A DNA stretch of 64,000 bases from Pedobacter suwonensis (GCF_900111825.1 NZ_FOJM01000013.1:118133-182132), one strand, 5' to 3'. Shown: positions 8,681 to 18,190, counted from the stretch's first letter. The notes: a model not told the origin generated them from the letters alone. Numbers and translations are program-made.

Positions 8681-9300
8681 TGGAACAATTGAGTTTTTTT
8701 GCTCCTGGCGGGCAATCTGCCGGACTACCGAGAGATGTGCTCGAATACCACGCAGGTTTTATCGATCAGGATCAAAGCGATCTGTTGCTCAAAACCTTTA
8801 TTCAGAACACGCCCTGGCAGCAAAGGCTTGTAAAAATGTACGACCGGGAAGTACTTACACCCAGGCTTACCGCCTGGTATGGAGATATTGAGGACATTGA
8901 CTATGGAGTCCTTGGCAAGTCTGCGCCAATGGAATGGACAACCCCACTTTTGGAACTTAAAAGATGGGTGGAACCAATTGCCGGAATTAACTTTAATAGT
9001 GTATTGCTCAATTATTATCGTAACGGCAATGATTCGGTGGCCTGGCATAGTGATAAGGAAACAGTAATGGGATCGCATCAGGTTATCGCCTCTGTTTCCT
9101 TTGGCGCTGTACGCAGTTTTGATATCCGGAAAAAAGAAAATCACCGGGAAAAATATGCCGTCAGGTTGGAACACGGGTCTCTTTTAATTATGAAAGGTGA
9201 TTTGCAGGCAAGATGGGAACACCGGATTGCCAAGACCGCTCAACCCATTGGGCCTAGGGTAAACCTGACTTTTAGGCGAATCATCAATCCATCTGTTTGA
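8680..9300 (+). CDS. alkB: AlkB-family 2-oxoglutarate/Fe(II) dioxygenase
   Basis: A 206-residue oxidative demethylase that should remove alkyl lesions such as 1-methyladenine and 3-methylcytosine from DNA or RNA. The double-stranded beta-helix carries the iron ligands in WHSDKE (HxD) and the distal His of WEHRIAK, and the 2-oxoglutarate-binding arginines in RVNLTFRRI. The stretch LNYYRNGNDSVAWHSD is diagnostic of the AlkB/ALKBH2-3 group. The start at ATG 8680 gives one base of overlap with the upstream gene and has a GGGAAGAGGTGA ribosome-binding region; an earlier frame opening at 8659 lies inside that gene. Grouping with the imu cassette fits an alkylation or SOS-like regulon. Confidence 0.93.
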   Translation: MEQLSFFAPGGQSAGLPRDVLEYHAGFIDQDQSDLLLKTFIQNTPWQQRLVKMYDREVLTPRLTAWYGDIEDIDYGVLGKSAPMEWTTPLLELKRWVEPIAGINFNSVLLNYYRNGNDSVAWHSDKETVMGSHQVIASVSFGAVRSFDIRKKENHREKYAVRLEHGSLLIMKGDLQARWEHRIAKTAQPIGPRVNLTFRRIINPSV

Positions 9301-9453
9301 TATGATGCTATGGGTAGTGAACTTTAAAATTAAACAACCAAATTTGTAGGTGAGGTGTTATTGCTTATATATTTACAGGCACTTAATATTGTGCCTGTGT
9401 AAGGTAATTTAGAAATACCGAACGTTATATCATCAAAACGGACCAATTTAGCC

Positions 9454-10854
9454 ATGCCGCAACATTTACCATCAAAAAATATAGAGGCTACAAAACGTGT
9501 GCTGCCAATGATATTGGCTACCGCTATTTTTATGCAAATGCTCGATTCGACGATACTCAATACATCGCTTCCGGCTATTGCGAAAGATCTTCATCAATCT
9601 CCCTTGAATATGCAAAATGCCATTATCGGTTATGTATTAACACTTGCAGTGTTTATGCCGGTAAGTGGTTTTTTATCTGATAAGTTTGGAACCAAGAGGG
9701 TTTTTATTCTGTCATTGCTACTTTTCAGCGCAGGATCTCTGTTTTGTTCGCTCTCCGGAAACCTCACTCAACTGGTCATGTCAAGAATCATACAGGGGGT
9801 GGGGGGAAGTCTGATGACACCGGTTGGTAAATTAGCCTTGGTTAAGAGTTTTCCAAAAAAAGATTTATTGAAAGCGATGAATTTTGCAATTATACCAGCG
9901 CTCATTGGTCCCGTTTTAGGCCCGCTTGTTGGAGGGTATATGGTAGACTACCTGTCATGGCACTGGATATTTTTGATTAATATACCAATGGGGGTTTTGG
10001 GTATTGTACTTAGCCTGCGTTATATGCCTGATTATCGATCTGATGTGATTGATTTTGATTTGCGTGGTTTTCTGATATTTGCTGCAGCATCATTATTGCT
10101 CTCTATTGCGCTGGAACTCCTGGGAGACGAGGTTTACACTACGCCCGCCCTGGCTATTTTATCACTTGGTGTATTGATGCTTTATTTTTATTACCGGCAT
10201 GCCGTAACAGACAATAATCCTATTTTTCCACTGAACCTGTTTCAGGTGAGAACATTTAGGGTGGGTATACTCGGTAACCTTGCCACACGTTTGGGTATTA
10301 GTGCTATACCTTTAATATTGCCCATGATGATTCAGATTGCTTACGGCCAATCTGCAGTAGTTTCTGGCTGGATCATCGCCCCTATGGCACTAACCGCTAT
10401 TCTTGCAAAATCGCAGGTCATTAAAATCCTGAACAGGTTTGGTTACCGAACCACATTAATGGCCAATACTTTTATCATTGGCTGTCTGATCTGTACAATG
10501 GCGATACCCGCCATCAGTTCGTCTATTTACTACTATGTGCCAATCATCGTGATGATGGGCTTTTTTAACTCCATTCAATTTACAGCCATGAACACCATTT
10601 CTATTGCTGATCTGCGTGAGTATCATACCAGTAGTGGCAATTCTTTAATCTCCGTTAATCAGCAGCTGGCAATCGGCTTTGGTGTTGCCTTCGGGCTGAT
10701 TATTTTAAAAATATTTCAGGGAGATGTAAAACTCATCCATGATGATATCCATAATGCATTCAGATATACCTTTCTTGTAGTAGGTGCCCTGACTATACTA
10801 TCAGGCCTTGTATTTAGGCGCTTACATTTTAAGGATGGTGAAAATTTAAAATGA
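9454..10854 (+). CDS. MFS drug exporter, DHA2 (EmrB/QacA, MdtD-like) type
   Basis: A 466-residue integral inner-membrane protein expected to export small hydrophobic compounds by proton antiport. The first helix bears MLDSTILNTSLPAIAKDL, the DHA2 motif with an acidic residue in TM1. The loop 2-3 motif GFLSDKFGTKRVF, the motif SRIIQGVGGSLMTP, and the antiporter motif C region GPVLGPLVGGYMVDY follow, then WHWIFLINIPMG. Length and motif set resemble E. coli MdtD (471 residues). It is a single-gene unit without an adjacent TetR or membrane-fusion protein, so the substrate cannot be deduced. The next gene on the same strand is about 300 bases away. Confidence 0.9.
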   Translation: MPQHLPSKNIEATKRVLPMILATAIFMQMLDSTILNTSLPAIAKDLHQSPLNMQNAIIGYVLTLAVFMPVSGFLSDKFGTKRVFILSLLLFSAGSLFCSLSGNLTQLVMSRIIQGVGGSLMTPVGKLALVKSFPKKDLLKAMNFAIIPALIGPVLGPLVGGYMVDYLSWHWIFLINIPMGVLGIVLSLRYMPDYRSDVIDFDLRGFLIFAAASLLLSIALELLGDEVYTTPALAILSLGVLMLYFYYRHAVTDNNPIFPLNLFQVRTFRVGILGNLATRLGISAIPLILPMMIQIAYGQSAVVSGWIIAPMALTAILAKSQVIKILNRFGYRTTLMANTFIIGCLICTMAIPAISSSIYYYVPIIVMMGFFNSIQFTAMNTISIADLREYHTSSGNSLISVNQQLAIGFGVAFGLIILKIFQGDVKLIHDDIHNAFRYTFLVVGALTILSGLVFRRLHFKDGENLK

Positions 10855-11154
10855 TTGCAATAAGCGAATTTGCTGCGGTTTAAATGCTTTCTGGCTTGGC
10901 GTTTAGCTAAGAGGTAAATGTTAACCCTGATAGTGAATTCTGGTGATCAACCATAGAGCTAGTCTATGATCTGTACTTAAAAAAATATTATCCAGACTCA
11001 CTTCGTGCAAGCGCTTTCATTAACTATACCTTAATGCTATTAATAAAAGGCTGCTGAAATGATCAGTAGCTAAATACCTAGTATTGAGTATTTTATTGGA
11101 GCGTTTATCTGTTTAAATTTAAGTATCTGTTAATAATCATAAAAAAACACAAAT
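10855..11154. other. Intergenic stretch without a recognised gene
   Basis: Three hundred AT-rich bases between the MFS exporter and a membrane protein. I found no convincing open frame, strong hairpin or known promoter box. Confidence 0.5.
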
Positions 11155-12000
11155 ATGATGCTCTCAAACACAGGAACTGTTTCACTAATATTATATGCCG
11201 CCTTAATCGGTATTGCCATAATCGGCCTGATCATCGCCATTAAAAACCTTAAAGATAAAACAATCGAATTGGAACGGCTTGATAGGATGATCGATCTTTT
11301 TAAATATACTATTGTTTCGATTGCCATAGCCACCGTTACGCTAATTATCACCGATCTTTTTAAGGAAAGGGAGCAGGATGTAAAAGAACTCGAGTATTTT
11401 GACAAATATGCCCAAGATGTGAAAAAAGTTGATGGGTTGGAGGAAAGATTTCAGTTATCCAGATATTTAATGATTGTTGCACCAAATGGTGAACTCAAAA
11501 AATCATGGAAAGAGTATTATGATACGCTAAAAATTGAGCATGCCAACTATCTTATTTTAAAAGAAAAGAGCAAAGCGTTGGATACCATTATAAATCCGAC
11601 GCCTGCACAGAAGATAGAGAAAGCAAAAGTCAATGAGCTTATAGAACAAAAGGAGTCACCTTTGGTGTCTGTTTCTACATCGCTTATACTACCAAGGGCA
11701 TATCTGCACATTAGCAGTGAAGATCAGCGTGGACAGGCAAATGTACTTCAGACAGTATTGCAAAATGAGAATTTTCAGGTTCCAGGTATCGAAAATATTG
11801 GAAAAAGGGGTGACCGATACATACCCGCGAAAACCGAAATTAGGTATTATCGGGCAGAAGAATTCTCTGAAGCATTGCGTCTGTTCAATATTGTTCGCAG
11901 TCAATTTCCGAACCTGACTATGAGCCCCGCACCAGTGAAAATTCCGGGGAATGGGAGAGGAACCAGACCTGGTCATTTTGAGGTCTGGCTATCAAAGTAA
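11155..12000 (+). CDS. Membrane-anchored protein of unknown function with LytR_C/SPOR-like C-terminus
   Basis: A 281-residue protein with two predicted helices near the N-terminus (about residues 9-28 and 55-72), separated by a charged linker (KNLKDKTIELERLDRM). A charged, probably coiled-coil stretch follows at about 75-160. The C-terminal 70 residues (TEIRYYRAEEFSEALRLFN, then HFEVWLSK) look like the alternating alpha/beta pattern of LytR_C or SPOR-type domains, which is only a fold-level impression. It precedes a decayed LysM/NlpC gene and another membrane protein, so an envelope role is plausible. I do not recognise the family and assign no function. Two adjacent ATG codons (11155, 11158) are both possible starts. 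Confidence 0.72.
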   Translation: MMLSNTGTVSLILYAALIGIAIIGLIIAIKNLKDKTIELERLDRMIDLFKYTIVSIAIATVTLIITDLFKEREQDVKELEYFDKYAQDVKKVDGLEERFQLSRYLMIVAPNGELKKSWKEYYDTLKIEHANYLILKEKSKALDTIINPTPAQKIEKAKVNELIEQKESPLVSVSTSLILPRAYLHISSEDQRGQANVLQTVLQNENFQVPGIENIGKRGDRYIPAKTEIRYYRAEEFSEALRLFNIVRSQFPNLTMSPAPVKIPGNGRGTRPGHFEVWLSK

Positions 12001-12077
12001 AAAAAACAAAAAGTTGATTTAATTAACAATAGCAGTATTTTTTAATAATTAACCGCCAATTAAACATAAAATACATT

Positions 12078-12480
12078 ATGGTCTATACCGTTTCAGCTGG
12101 TTACACACTCGGTAAAATTGCTTTAAAGTTTAATGTTCCATTAAGTATCATACTTAATCTGAACCAGATTCAGCGTCCCGATCAGCTATTTATCAATCAG
12201 ATTATTCAGATTCCAAATGTGCAGGACATACCGGAAGATGCTAGCTGTAGCCTTCCAACCCCGGCTTCAATGCTGATTAATCGAGCAAAATCTGTTATCA
12301 ATTCATAAATTGCGTATAAATTAGGGAGCGGTGGTATGCTCCAAAAGATACCTTCCTTCCAGGGATGGCTTATGTGATTGCAGTGGCTTCATCAGTTGGG
12401 TGATCGGTATATCCCGAAAAACCCGGATTCCCGCTTATAAAATCTTGGGTGGAGGTTGGATCTCAGATTCAATAATTCAA
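12078..12480 (+). pseudogene. Decayed LysM-NlpC/P60-like peptidoglycan hydrolase gene
   Basis: The first 76 codons (12078-12308) encode a clear LysM carbohydrate-binding repeat (YTVSAGYTLGKIALKFNVPL, then INQIIQIP) and end in TAA. Coding similarity does not end there. After the stop the same frame continues as IAYKLGSGGM, and then, in the next frame (from about 12345), comes RDGLCDCSGFISWVIGISRK, which carries the catalytic Cys motif (CDCSGF) typical of NlpC/P60 or related amidases. The segment containing the catalytic His is missing; the frame runs into unrelated sequence before the next gene at 12520. At least one nonsense change, one frameshift and a 3' truncation are therefore needed. The 76-residue LysM peptide could still be made, without a signal peptide. 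Confidence 0.7.
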
Positions 12481-12519
12481 TCAACAGTATTAAAAAATTA
12501 TAAATTCATAATAATTGAA

Positions 12520-13287
12520 ATGAAAACACTAAAAAATGAAGTTACTTCGGTCGATAAGCTTAAAGAAGACAATAATGAATTGGTTTTCTCCTACCTTACA
12601 TTGCGTAATTTAATTGGCTTCGGTGGCGTGTCACTACCAATTACCCTGGCCATTTTTCCCAGCCGTGATTCAGAATATTATGGCTTTGAACCCTCTATCA
12701 GTGATTATTTTTACACCGATAGAGGCGACATTCTGGTGGTTATCCTTTGTGTACTAGGCGCATTTTTAATCACTTATTCCGGTTACAACTGGAAAGAACG
12801 TCTGCTTACTTTTATTGCAGGAATTGGCAGTATAGGTGTTGCATTTGTACCTACCATCCAGCGGTGCAAAGACTGTCTTAACAGTGTTCATACCAATAGC
12901 GGAGGCGTTTTCCCCAAACTTGCCGGCACTGCCGTTCACTTTATATTTGCGGCAACTTTTTTGTTTGTACTGGCTATTCTTTCACTGGTATTTTTTACCA
13001 AAGGCAGAAAAGAAAATTGTTTTAATACCGATGGAACACTAAGCCAGAAAGGTAAACGGAATATTGTTTTCAAGGTTTGCGGCTGGATCATTATTGCTTG
13101 TCTGGCTATTTTAGGCCTGTACTTTATATTCAAACCCGACCTGAAAGGCTTTCCGGTAATCTACGTATTTGAATCTATTGCCGTAGAAGCGTTCGGGCTG
13201 TCCTGGCTAACAAAAGGTCAGACACTTTGGTCCGACGGTGAACATTATTTACTTAAAGGCCTCAAAGGTTTAACCGCTAAGAGATAA
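12520..13287 (+). CDS. Conserved polytopic membrane protein of unknown function
   Basis: A 255-residue protein with about six transmembrane segments: LIGFGGVSLPITLAIF, ILVVILCVLGAFLITY, LLTFIAGIGSIGVAFV, AVHFIFAATFLFVLAIL, VCGWIIIACLAILGLYF and the region before GLSWLTKGQ. The soluble start (residues 1-28) is charged. The conserved-looking stretch SISDYFYTDRGDI between helices 1 and 2, followed by GYNWKERL, resembles a family of bacterial membrane proteins annotated only by DUF numbers. The open frame extends upstream to 12331, but that part encodes the hydrolase remnant in the same phase. ATG 12520 is preferred because the family-like region follows directly. Function unknown. Confidence 0.75.
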   Translation: MKTLKNEVTSVDKLKEDNNELVFSYLTLRNLIGFGGVSLPITLAIFPSRDSEYYGFEPSISDYFYTDRGDILVVILCVLGAFLITYSGYNWKERLLTFIAGIGSIGVAFVPTIQRCKDCLNSVHTNSGGVFPKLAGTAVHFIFAATFLFVLAILSLVFFTKGRKENCFNTDGTLSQKGKRNIVFKVCGWIIIACLAILGLYFIFKPDLKGFPVIYVFESIAVEAFGLSWLTKGQTLWSDGEHYLLKGLKGLTAKR

Positions 13288-13442
13288 ACCGACAGATCTA
13301 TGCGCATCACCAGTTAAGCAGAAAAAGGATAGTTATTCAGCAAATGATCTCATCAAACAGATGACCTGAATACTTACTAAGCGTTGGTTTTTTGCTACTT
13401 AACCATAATTTTCAATATATATAATGCTTTTTAAACTTGTAT

Positions 13443-14660
13443 TTACGCTGTTTTTTTTGATCTGATTGTAAAGGTAAAGGCGCTGCCGATGTATGGGGTT
13501 GATTGGACGCTGATCTCACCGCCTAACTTCTCTACTAAAAGTTTTACTGTAGCAAGGCCAATCCCCGTTCCACTCTGTGCAAAACGGTCTGAAGTGTTCA
13601 GGGTAACATTTCTTTGGAAGATACGCTCCAGCTCTTCTTTTCTAATGCCTATCCCATTATCGCGAACGGTAATGCTGGCCAGGTCGTCAATAACAACGCA
13701 ATCTATCTGAATCAGGCAGGTCTGTTTATCATTGTAACGCACAGAGTTGGTTAATAGGTTGATCATAATCTGCTGCAGTGCGATGGCTGAAGTGCTGATC
13801 TCAATTTTGGTTTCCGGATAACTGATCTTTACATTTTCAGGAATGCTGAGCATGGATACCGTTTTGCGTAAGAAGCTACCAAGTTCAATGGTTTCATGCT
13901 GTCCTGTCAGAATTTCTGGCCTAATGGAGTAGTCTAGCATGTCGTTAATAAGTTTCCTAAGGGCTTTTATACCATTCAGGCATACCAATGCTAAGTTATG
14001 CCCTTTTTTATCGCCGCTATTTTCAAGGTGTCTGGTTAATAATTCGGCACTCATTGAAATGGTAGTCAATGGATTTTTGATATCGTGGGCGGCAGTTGTG
14101 GCAAACTGCTGCATAAACTGATTGGTCTCAGCAAGGCGTCTGTTCGTTTCACAAAGCAGCAGCAGTTTTTTTCTCAGTTCCATCTGGGCAATCACCTGTT
14201 TTCCCAGTACCTTGAGCGACCAGATCTGCTGCTCATCGAGCTTTCTTGGAACAGTATCTATTACACAAAGCGAACCTAGCGCCATTCCTTCCGGTGTCAG
14301 TAGTGAAATTCCGGCATAGAATGCGATGTTCGGATCGCCGGTAACCAAAGGGTTTTCTGCAAACCGCTGGTCTTCCCTGGCATTGCTAACTACCATCACC
14401 CCAGTTGGATCAATAATGGTGTGTGCACAAAAAGCATGCGCTCTTGGGGTCTGTTGAACATCAATGCCTAATTTACTCTTAAACCACTGTCGGGAGCTAT
14501 CTAACAGGGTAATCAGCGCAATGGGCGTTCCACAGATTTGTGAAGCCATTTTTGTCAGCTCATCGAAATCTTCTTCAGGCAGGCTATCCATAATCTGATA
14601 AGAATCAAGTGCCTGTAGCCGCTGCTTTTCGTTCTGGGGAAGTATTGCTATATTATTCAA
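13443..14660 (-). CDS. Soluble GAF-domain sensor histidine kinase
   Basis: A 405-residue cytoplasmic kinase without membrane segments. Residues 8-165 form a GAF domain of the type that starts NEKQRLQALDSYQIMDSLPEEDFDELT and includes QWFKSKLGI and FCAHTI. A short coiled linker leads to a HisKA domain with the phospho-acceptor His192 in AAHDIKNPL. The HATPase_c domain shows the N box (IMINLLTNSVRYND), G1 (VRDNGIGI) and G2 (SGTGIGLATV). The gene starts 34 bases after the diadenylate cyclase-like gene on the same strand, so they are probably one transcript. No response regulator is adjacent; the nearest receiver is the orphan at 56.2 kb. The signal is unknown, and this GAF subtype occurs in light-, redox- and ligand-sensing proteins. 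Confidence 0.9.
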   Translation of the reverse strand: MNNIAILPQNEKQRLQALDSYQIMDSLPEEDFDELTKMASQICGTPIALITLLDSSRQWFKSKLGIDVQQTPRAHAFCAHTIIDPTGVMVVSNAREDQRFAENPLVTGDPNIAFYAGISLLTPEGMALGSLCVIDTVPRKLDEQQIWSLKVLGKQVIAQMELRKKLLLLCETNRRLAETNQFMQQFATTAAHDIKNPLTTISMSAELLTRHLENSGDKKGHNLALVCLNGIKALRKLINDMLDYSIRPEILTGQHETIELGSFLRKTVSMLSIPENVKISYPETKIEISTSAIALQQIMINLLTNSVRYNDKQTCLIQIDCVVIDDLASITVRDNGIGIRKEELERIFQRNVTLNTSDRFAQSGTGIGLATVKLLVEKLGGEISVQSTPYIGSAFTFTIRSKKTA

Positions 14661-14694
14661 ATTATATTAATTGTAGCGTTAATTTTATCTAGGT

Positions 14695-16029
14695 TTAGCT
14701 TCTTGTTGCTTTGAGCTTTCCGCTCTTTTGATATTGCTGTGTTTTGATGTTCTCCCACATAATCAGCTTATCTTCGATTCTTGAAAATACACGGATATCA
14801 CCATCTTGTGAAACCACAATGCCTAAGCTGCCAGGGTGCTCCCAGCAATAGGCGATCATGGAGCGGTGTCTTGTACCAAAGTGTTTCGGGTCTGTGGGTA
14901 GCAGTGATTTAGCAGTTGCAGTGGCCGTAGCAGAAATGTAGATTTTTCTTGGCATTTTTTTAGAACGGATCACACCTCCAAATCCCCTTGCCACCATATC
15001 CTGGCCAAATAACACGACGCCGTCAACACAGCTTTGAGAGGCGATGAAACTTACCGAACCCTTAATTTCATTGGCCACTTCTGTTTTGGCATGCAGGGCA
15101 ATAGTTTCCTGTTCGTAAAGTAATTTAGTTACCGTTTGCTTTCCCGAAGCCAAGCGCTGGTCAATCCTGTTTTCTGTAATATAGCTATTGATGGCCTGCT
15201 TTAGGTAGCCGCTGATGGCCAGCAGCAATCTTTTATAATTTACTGCGTATTTGATGTCAACATCGTTGCTATCTTCTGAGATCAGTACTGCCCCGCCATG
15301 ATGGTAGTTTTGGATTTTTAGCAATAACCTCGACAACGTCTGGGTCCATATACTGTCTACAAATTCCTCCCAGTCTGCAAAATCTTCCCCGGGGTGCGAT
15401 GCAGCCAGGAAATTTTTGATTTCAGCCCTGATGGCACCGGCATTTTTCCTGATAATTTTAGATACTGGTCCGATGGTAAATACGTCCAGATAGCGGGTAA
15501 CCAGTACATTTTGTTTTAAGGTGGCCAGCAGTTCATAGTCGAACATGACCTTAAGCGTGGCAATATCGTCTATAAATACCTGAAACAGCCCAGGCTGTTC
15601 AGATCCTGATTCAGATTCATAATTCAGAAAACTCTGGTAGTGCATGGCCTGATCGATCATTCCCCAGATAAAGAGTTTTCCATCCTGATCATAATAAACA
15701 GCAAGAGAGGTGCCAGATGGGTCGGCTGCCTTTGAGAGCTTGGCCAGCGACCTGATATCAAGTGGAATGCGTTGAGCAAATTCTACGCAACTCCATCGTT
15801 CGGAAACAATTTTTCTTGGGGGAGCCGGATCTGGGTTGGCAGGATCAATGAGCGTTACGGCTACTTTGGTCAGCTCACCTTCTTCTGTTCTCATCGAGGT
15901 GTAAAAAAGGCACTCGAAAAGTTCTTCGAGAACAGTTAAGGGAGGAGTAGCCAGTGCCAGTCTGCTGTGATTCAGCTTGGTATGGATATGCGCCGCAAGG
16001 TCCGTTGTTTTTGATTTTTCCTCAATCAT
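14695..16029 (-). CDS. Diadenylate cyclase (DAC/DisA_N) domain protein with N-terminal sensor region
   Basis: A 444-residue soluble protein. Its C-terminal 120 residues match the DAC domain that makes cyclic di-AMP from two ATP: CVDGVVLFGQDMVARGFG at about 334-351, GTRHRSM at 385-391 and GSLGIVVSQDGDIRVF at 400-415. The RHR motif is intact. The usual DGA motif reads DGV (336-338), a small change next to the catalytic Asp, which is kept. The N-terminal 300 residues contain no membrane helix, unlike CdaA, and probably sense a signal (HHGGAVLISED at 243-252 lies in this part). It lies upstream of a GAF histidine kinase in the same direction. Activity is likely but should be considered unproven because of the DGV variant. 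Confidence 0.8.
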   Translation of the reverse strand: MIEEKSKTTDLAAHIHTKLNHSRLALATPPLTVLEELFECLFYTSMRTEEGELTKVAVTLIDPANPDPAPPRKIVSERWSCVEFAQRIPLDIRSLAKLSKAADPSGTSLAVYYDQDGKLFIWGMIDQAMHYQSFLNYESESGSEQPGLFQVFIDDIATLKVMFDYELLATLKQNVLVTRYLDVFTIGPVSKIIRKNAGAIRAEIKNFLAASHPGEDFADWEEFVDSIWTQTLSRLLLKIQNYHHGGAVLISEDSNDVDIKYAVNYKRLLLAISGYLKQAINSYITENRIDQRLASGKQTVTKLLYEQETIALHAKTEVANEIKGSVSFIASQSCVDGVVLFGQDMVARGFGGVIRSKKMPRKIYISATATATAKSLLPTDPKHFGTRHRSMIAYCWEHPGSLGIVVSQDGDIRVFSRIEDKLIMWENIKTQQYQKSGKLKATRS

Positions 16030-16398
16030 TGCCTGATAGCGCTCGTTATGTGGTTGAATTTAGGGTATACAACAGCAAATGGATGTAATGTGTTTTTTTT
16101 CTGACACTTTTTTTTAATGTTATTGATTTTGCTGTGTGCTTTTCTGGTTCAGCCTTATAGAGGCAATAAATTCGATTATTAAACTTTCAAACCAATCTTT
16201 CAGGCTTTGAGCTGGAAATCTGTCATCATGCGGGGTAATTTTCTGTTTTTGATATAAGATCTAAACATGTGCAGATGTAATTGCTATTCTGCTTTGAGCA
16301 AATAGTGGCATCTAAAGAGATTCTTTTTATGTGGTTTATTCTGACAACAATTTAACTGCTTTCCTTTATCTTTGCCGCTAATTTAATATTCCCGATTT
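16030..16398. other. Divergent intergenic control region
   Basis: These 369 bases separate the leftward cyclase-kinase pair from the rightward ABC-F gene. A -7-like box TATCTTTG lies at 16367-16374, 24 bases before the ABC-F start. I see no open frame, hairpin or repeated element in the rest. Confidence 0.45.
16367..16374 (+). promoter_or_regulatory. Putative -7 box of the ABC-F gene
   Basis: TATCTTTG matches TAnnTTTG and leaves a short leader before the GTG start at 16399. The -33 element is not clear. Confidence 0.4.
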
Positions 16399-18033
16399 GT
16401 GATCAATGTAAATAATATCTCCGTATCATTTGGCGGAACCACCCTTTTTAGCGATGTAACTTTTTCCATAAACGAGAACGACAAAATCGCCCTTATGGGT
16501 AAAAATGGCGCTGGCAAGTCTACCATACTAAAAATAATTGCTGATGTAGCCAAGCCTACTTCCGGTAGCGTAACAGGTCCGAAAGAAGCTGTAATTGCCT
16601 ATTTGCCACAGCATTTACTCACCCAGGATCATGTTACTGTTTTTGAGGAAACTATGAAAGCCTTTGCGGAGGTAAACCAGATGCAGAAAAAGCTTGATGA
16701 ACTGAATGAACAGCTGACGATCCGTACTGATTACGAAAGTGATGATTACATGAAGCTGATCGAGCGCGTATCAGAATTAAGTGAGAAATTTTATTCAATA
16801 GAAGAAACCAATTACGATGCTGAAGTAGAAAAAGTATTAAAAGGTTTGGGTTTTGAACGTAAAGACTTTGGCCGCCAAACCGCTGAGTTTTCGGGCGGAT
16901 GGCGTATGCGCATTGAGTTAGCCAAGATTTTATTGAAAAAACCTGATTTGATTCTATTGGATGAGCCTACCAACCACATGGATATCGAAAGTATTCAATG
17001 GCTGGAAGATTTCCTGATCAATTCGGCAAAAGCCGTAATGGTGATTTCACATGATCGTACTTTTGTAGATAACATCACCAACCGTACTATTGAAGTCACG
17101 ATGGGAAGGATTTACGATTATAAAGCAAAATACAGCCATTATCTCCAGCTACGTGCTGATCGTCGTATCCATCAATTGAAAGCTTACGAAGAACAACAGC
17201 GTTTTATTGCCGATAACCAAGAATTTATTGACCGTTTTAGGGGAACTTATTCTAAAACATTACAAGTGCAATCTCGCGTGAAAATGCTTGAGAAACTGGA
17301 AATAATCGAAATTGATGAAGTAGATACATCGGCGTTAAGGCTAAAGTTTCCACCATCTCCACGTTCGGGTCAGTATCCCGTAATGGTAGAGGAGCTTACC
17401 AAAACCTATGGAGATCATGTGGTTTTCGAAAAAGCATCAATGGTAATTGAGCGCGGAGAAAAAGTGGCATTTGTAGGTAAAAACGGTGAAGGTAAATCAA
17501 CCATGATCAAAGCCATTATGGGGGAAATTGATTTTGAAGGCAGCTTAAAAGTGGGACACAATGCTAAAATTGGTTATTTTGCGCAAAACCAGGCCGCTTT
17601 ACTTGATGAGAACCTCACCGTGTTTGAAACCATTGATCAAATTCCATTGAGCGACGGATCTATTAAAATCAAGGACCTGTTAGGTGCCTTTATGTTCAGT
17701 GGCGATGATACCACGAAAAAAGTTAAAGTACTTTCTGGTGGTGAGAAAACGCGTTTAGCAATGATTAAACTGTTGTTAGAGCCTGTTAATGTATTGATAC
17801 TGGATGAGCCTACCAACCATTTGGATATGAAAACCAAAGATATTATTAAAGACGCACTGAAGGATTTTGATGGTACTTTGATTTTGGTTTCGCACGATCG
17901 CGATTTCCTTGACGGATTGGTGCAGAAAGTATTTGAATTTGGCAATAAACGTGTTCGTGAACATTTTGAAGATATCAAAGGATTTTTAGCCTATAAAAAA
18001 ATGAATAGCCTGAAGGAAATTGAACAGAGTTAA
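16399..18033 (+). CDS. ABC-F ATPase acting on the ribosome (YbiT/YkpA-like)
   Basis: A 544-residue soluble protein with two ABC nucleotide-binding domains and no membrane part, as in the ABC-F translation factors that bind the ribosomal E site. Domain 1 shows Walker A GKNGAGKST, signature FSGGWRMR and Walker B LILLDEPTNHMD. Domain 2 shows GKNGEGKST, LSGGEKTRLAM and LILDEPTNHLD. The interdomain P-site tip linker is rich in charged residues (RADRRIHQLKAYEEQQRFI). The start is GTG (MINVNNISVSFGG), which leaves no room for an earlier start close to the -7 box. Length and sequence fit the housekeeping YbiT/YkpA branch more than resistance factors, but a resistance role cannot be excluded. Confidence 0.93.
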   Translation: MINVNNISVSFGGTTLFSDVTFSINENDKIALMGKNGAGKSTILKIIADVAKPTSGSVTGPKEAVIAYLPQHLLTQDHVTVFEETMKAFAEVNQMQKKLDELNEQLTIRTDYESDDYMKLIERVSELSEKFYSIEETNYDAEVEKVLKGLGFERKDFGRQTAEFSGGWRMRIELAKILLKKPDLILLDEPTNHMDIESIQWLEDFLINSAKAVMVISHDRTFVDNITNRTIEVTMGRIYDYKAKYSHYLQLRADRRIHQLKAYEEQQRFIADNQEFIDRFRGTYSKTLQVQSRVKMLEKLEIIEIDEVDTSALRLKFPPSPRSGQYPVMVEELTKTYGDHVVFEKASMVIERGEKVAFVGKNGEGKSTMIKAIMGEIDFEGSLKVGHNAKIGYFAQNQAALLDENLTVFETIDQIPLSDGSIKIKDLLGAFMFSGDDTTKKVKVLSGGEKTRLAMIKLLLEPVNVLILDEPTNHLDMKTKDIIKDALKDFDGTLILVSHDRDFLDGLVQKVFEFGNKRVREHFEDIKGFLAYKKMNSLKEIEQS

Positions 18034-18190
18034 ATAATCCTAACTACTGTGAATTCTTCAAATTGAACTTAGCCTTTGTTTGGCTTATCGGGGTAGCTAA
18101 ATGTTACTAATGTATTCAGATAAAATTCTTTTTACTATTTGGTCCGATACTTCAGGAAACCGGCATTGTGGCATACTCTTCAAAAAAAAA

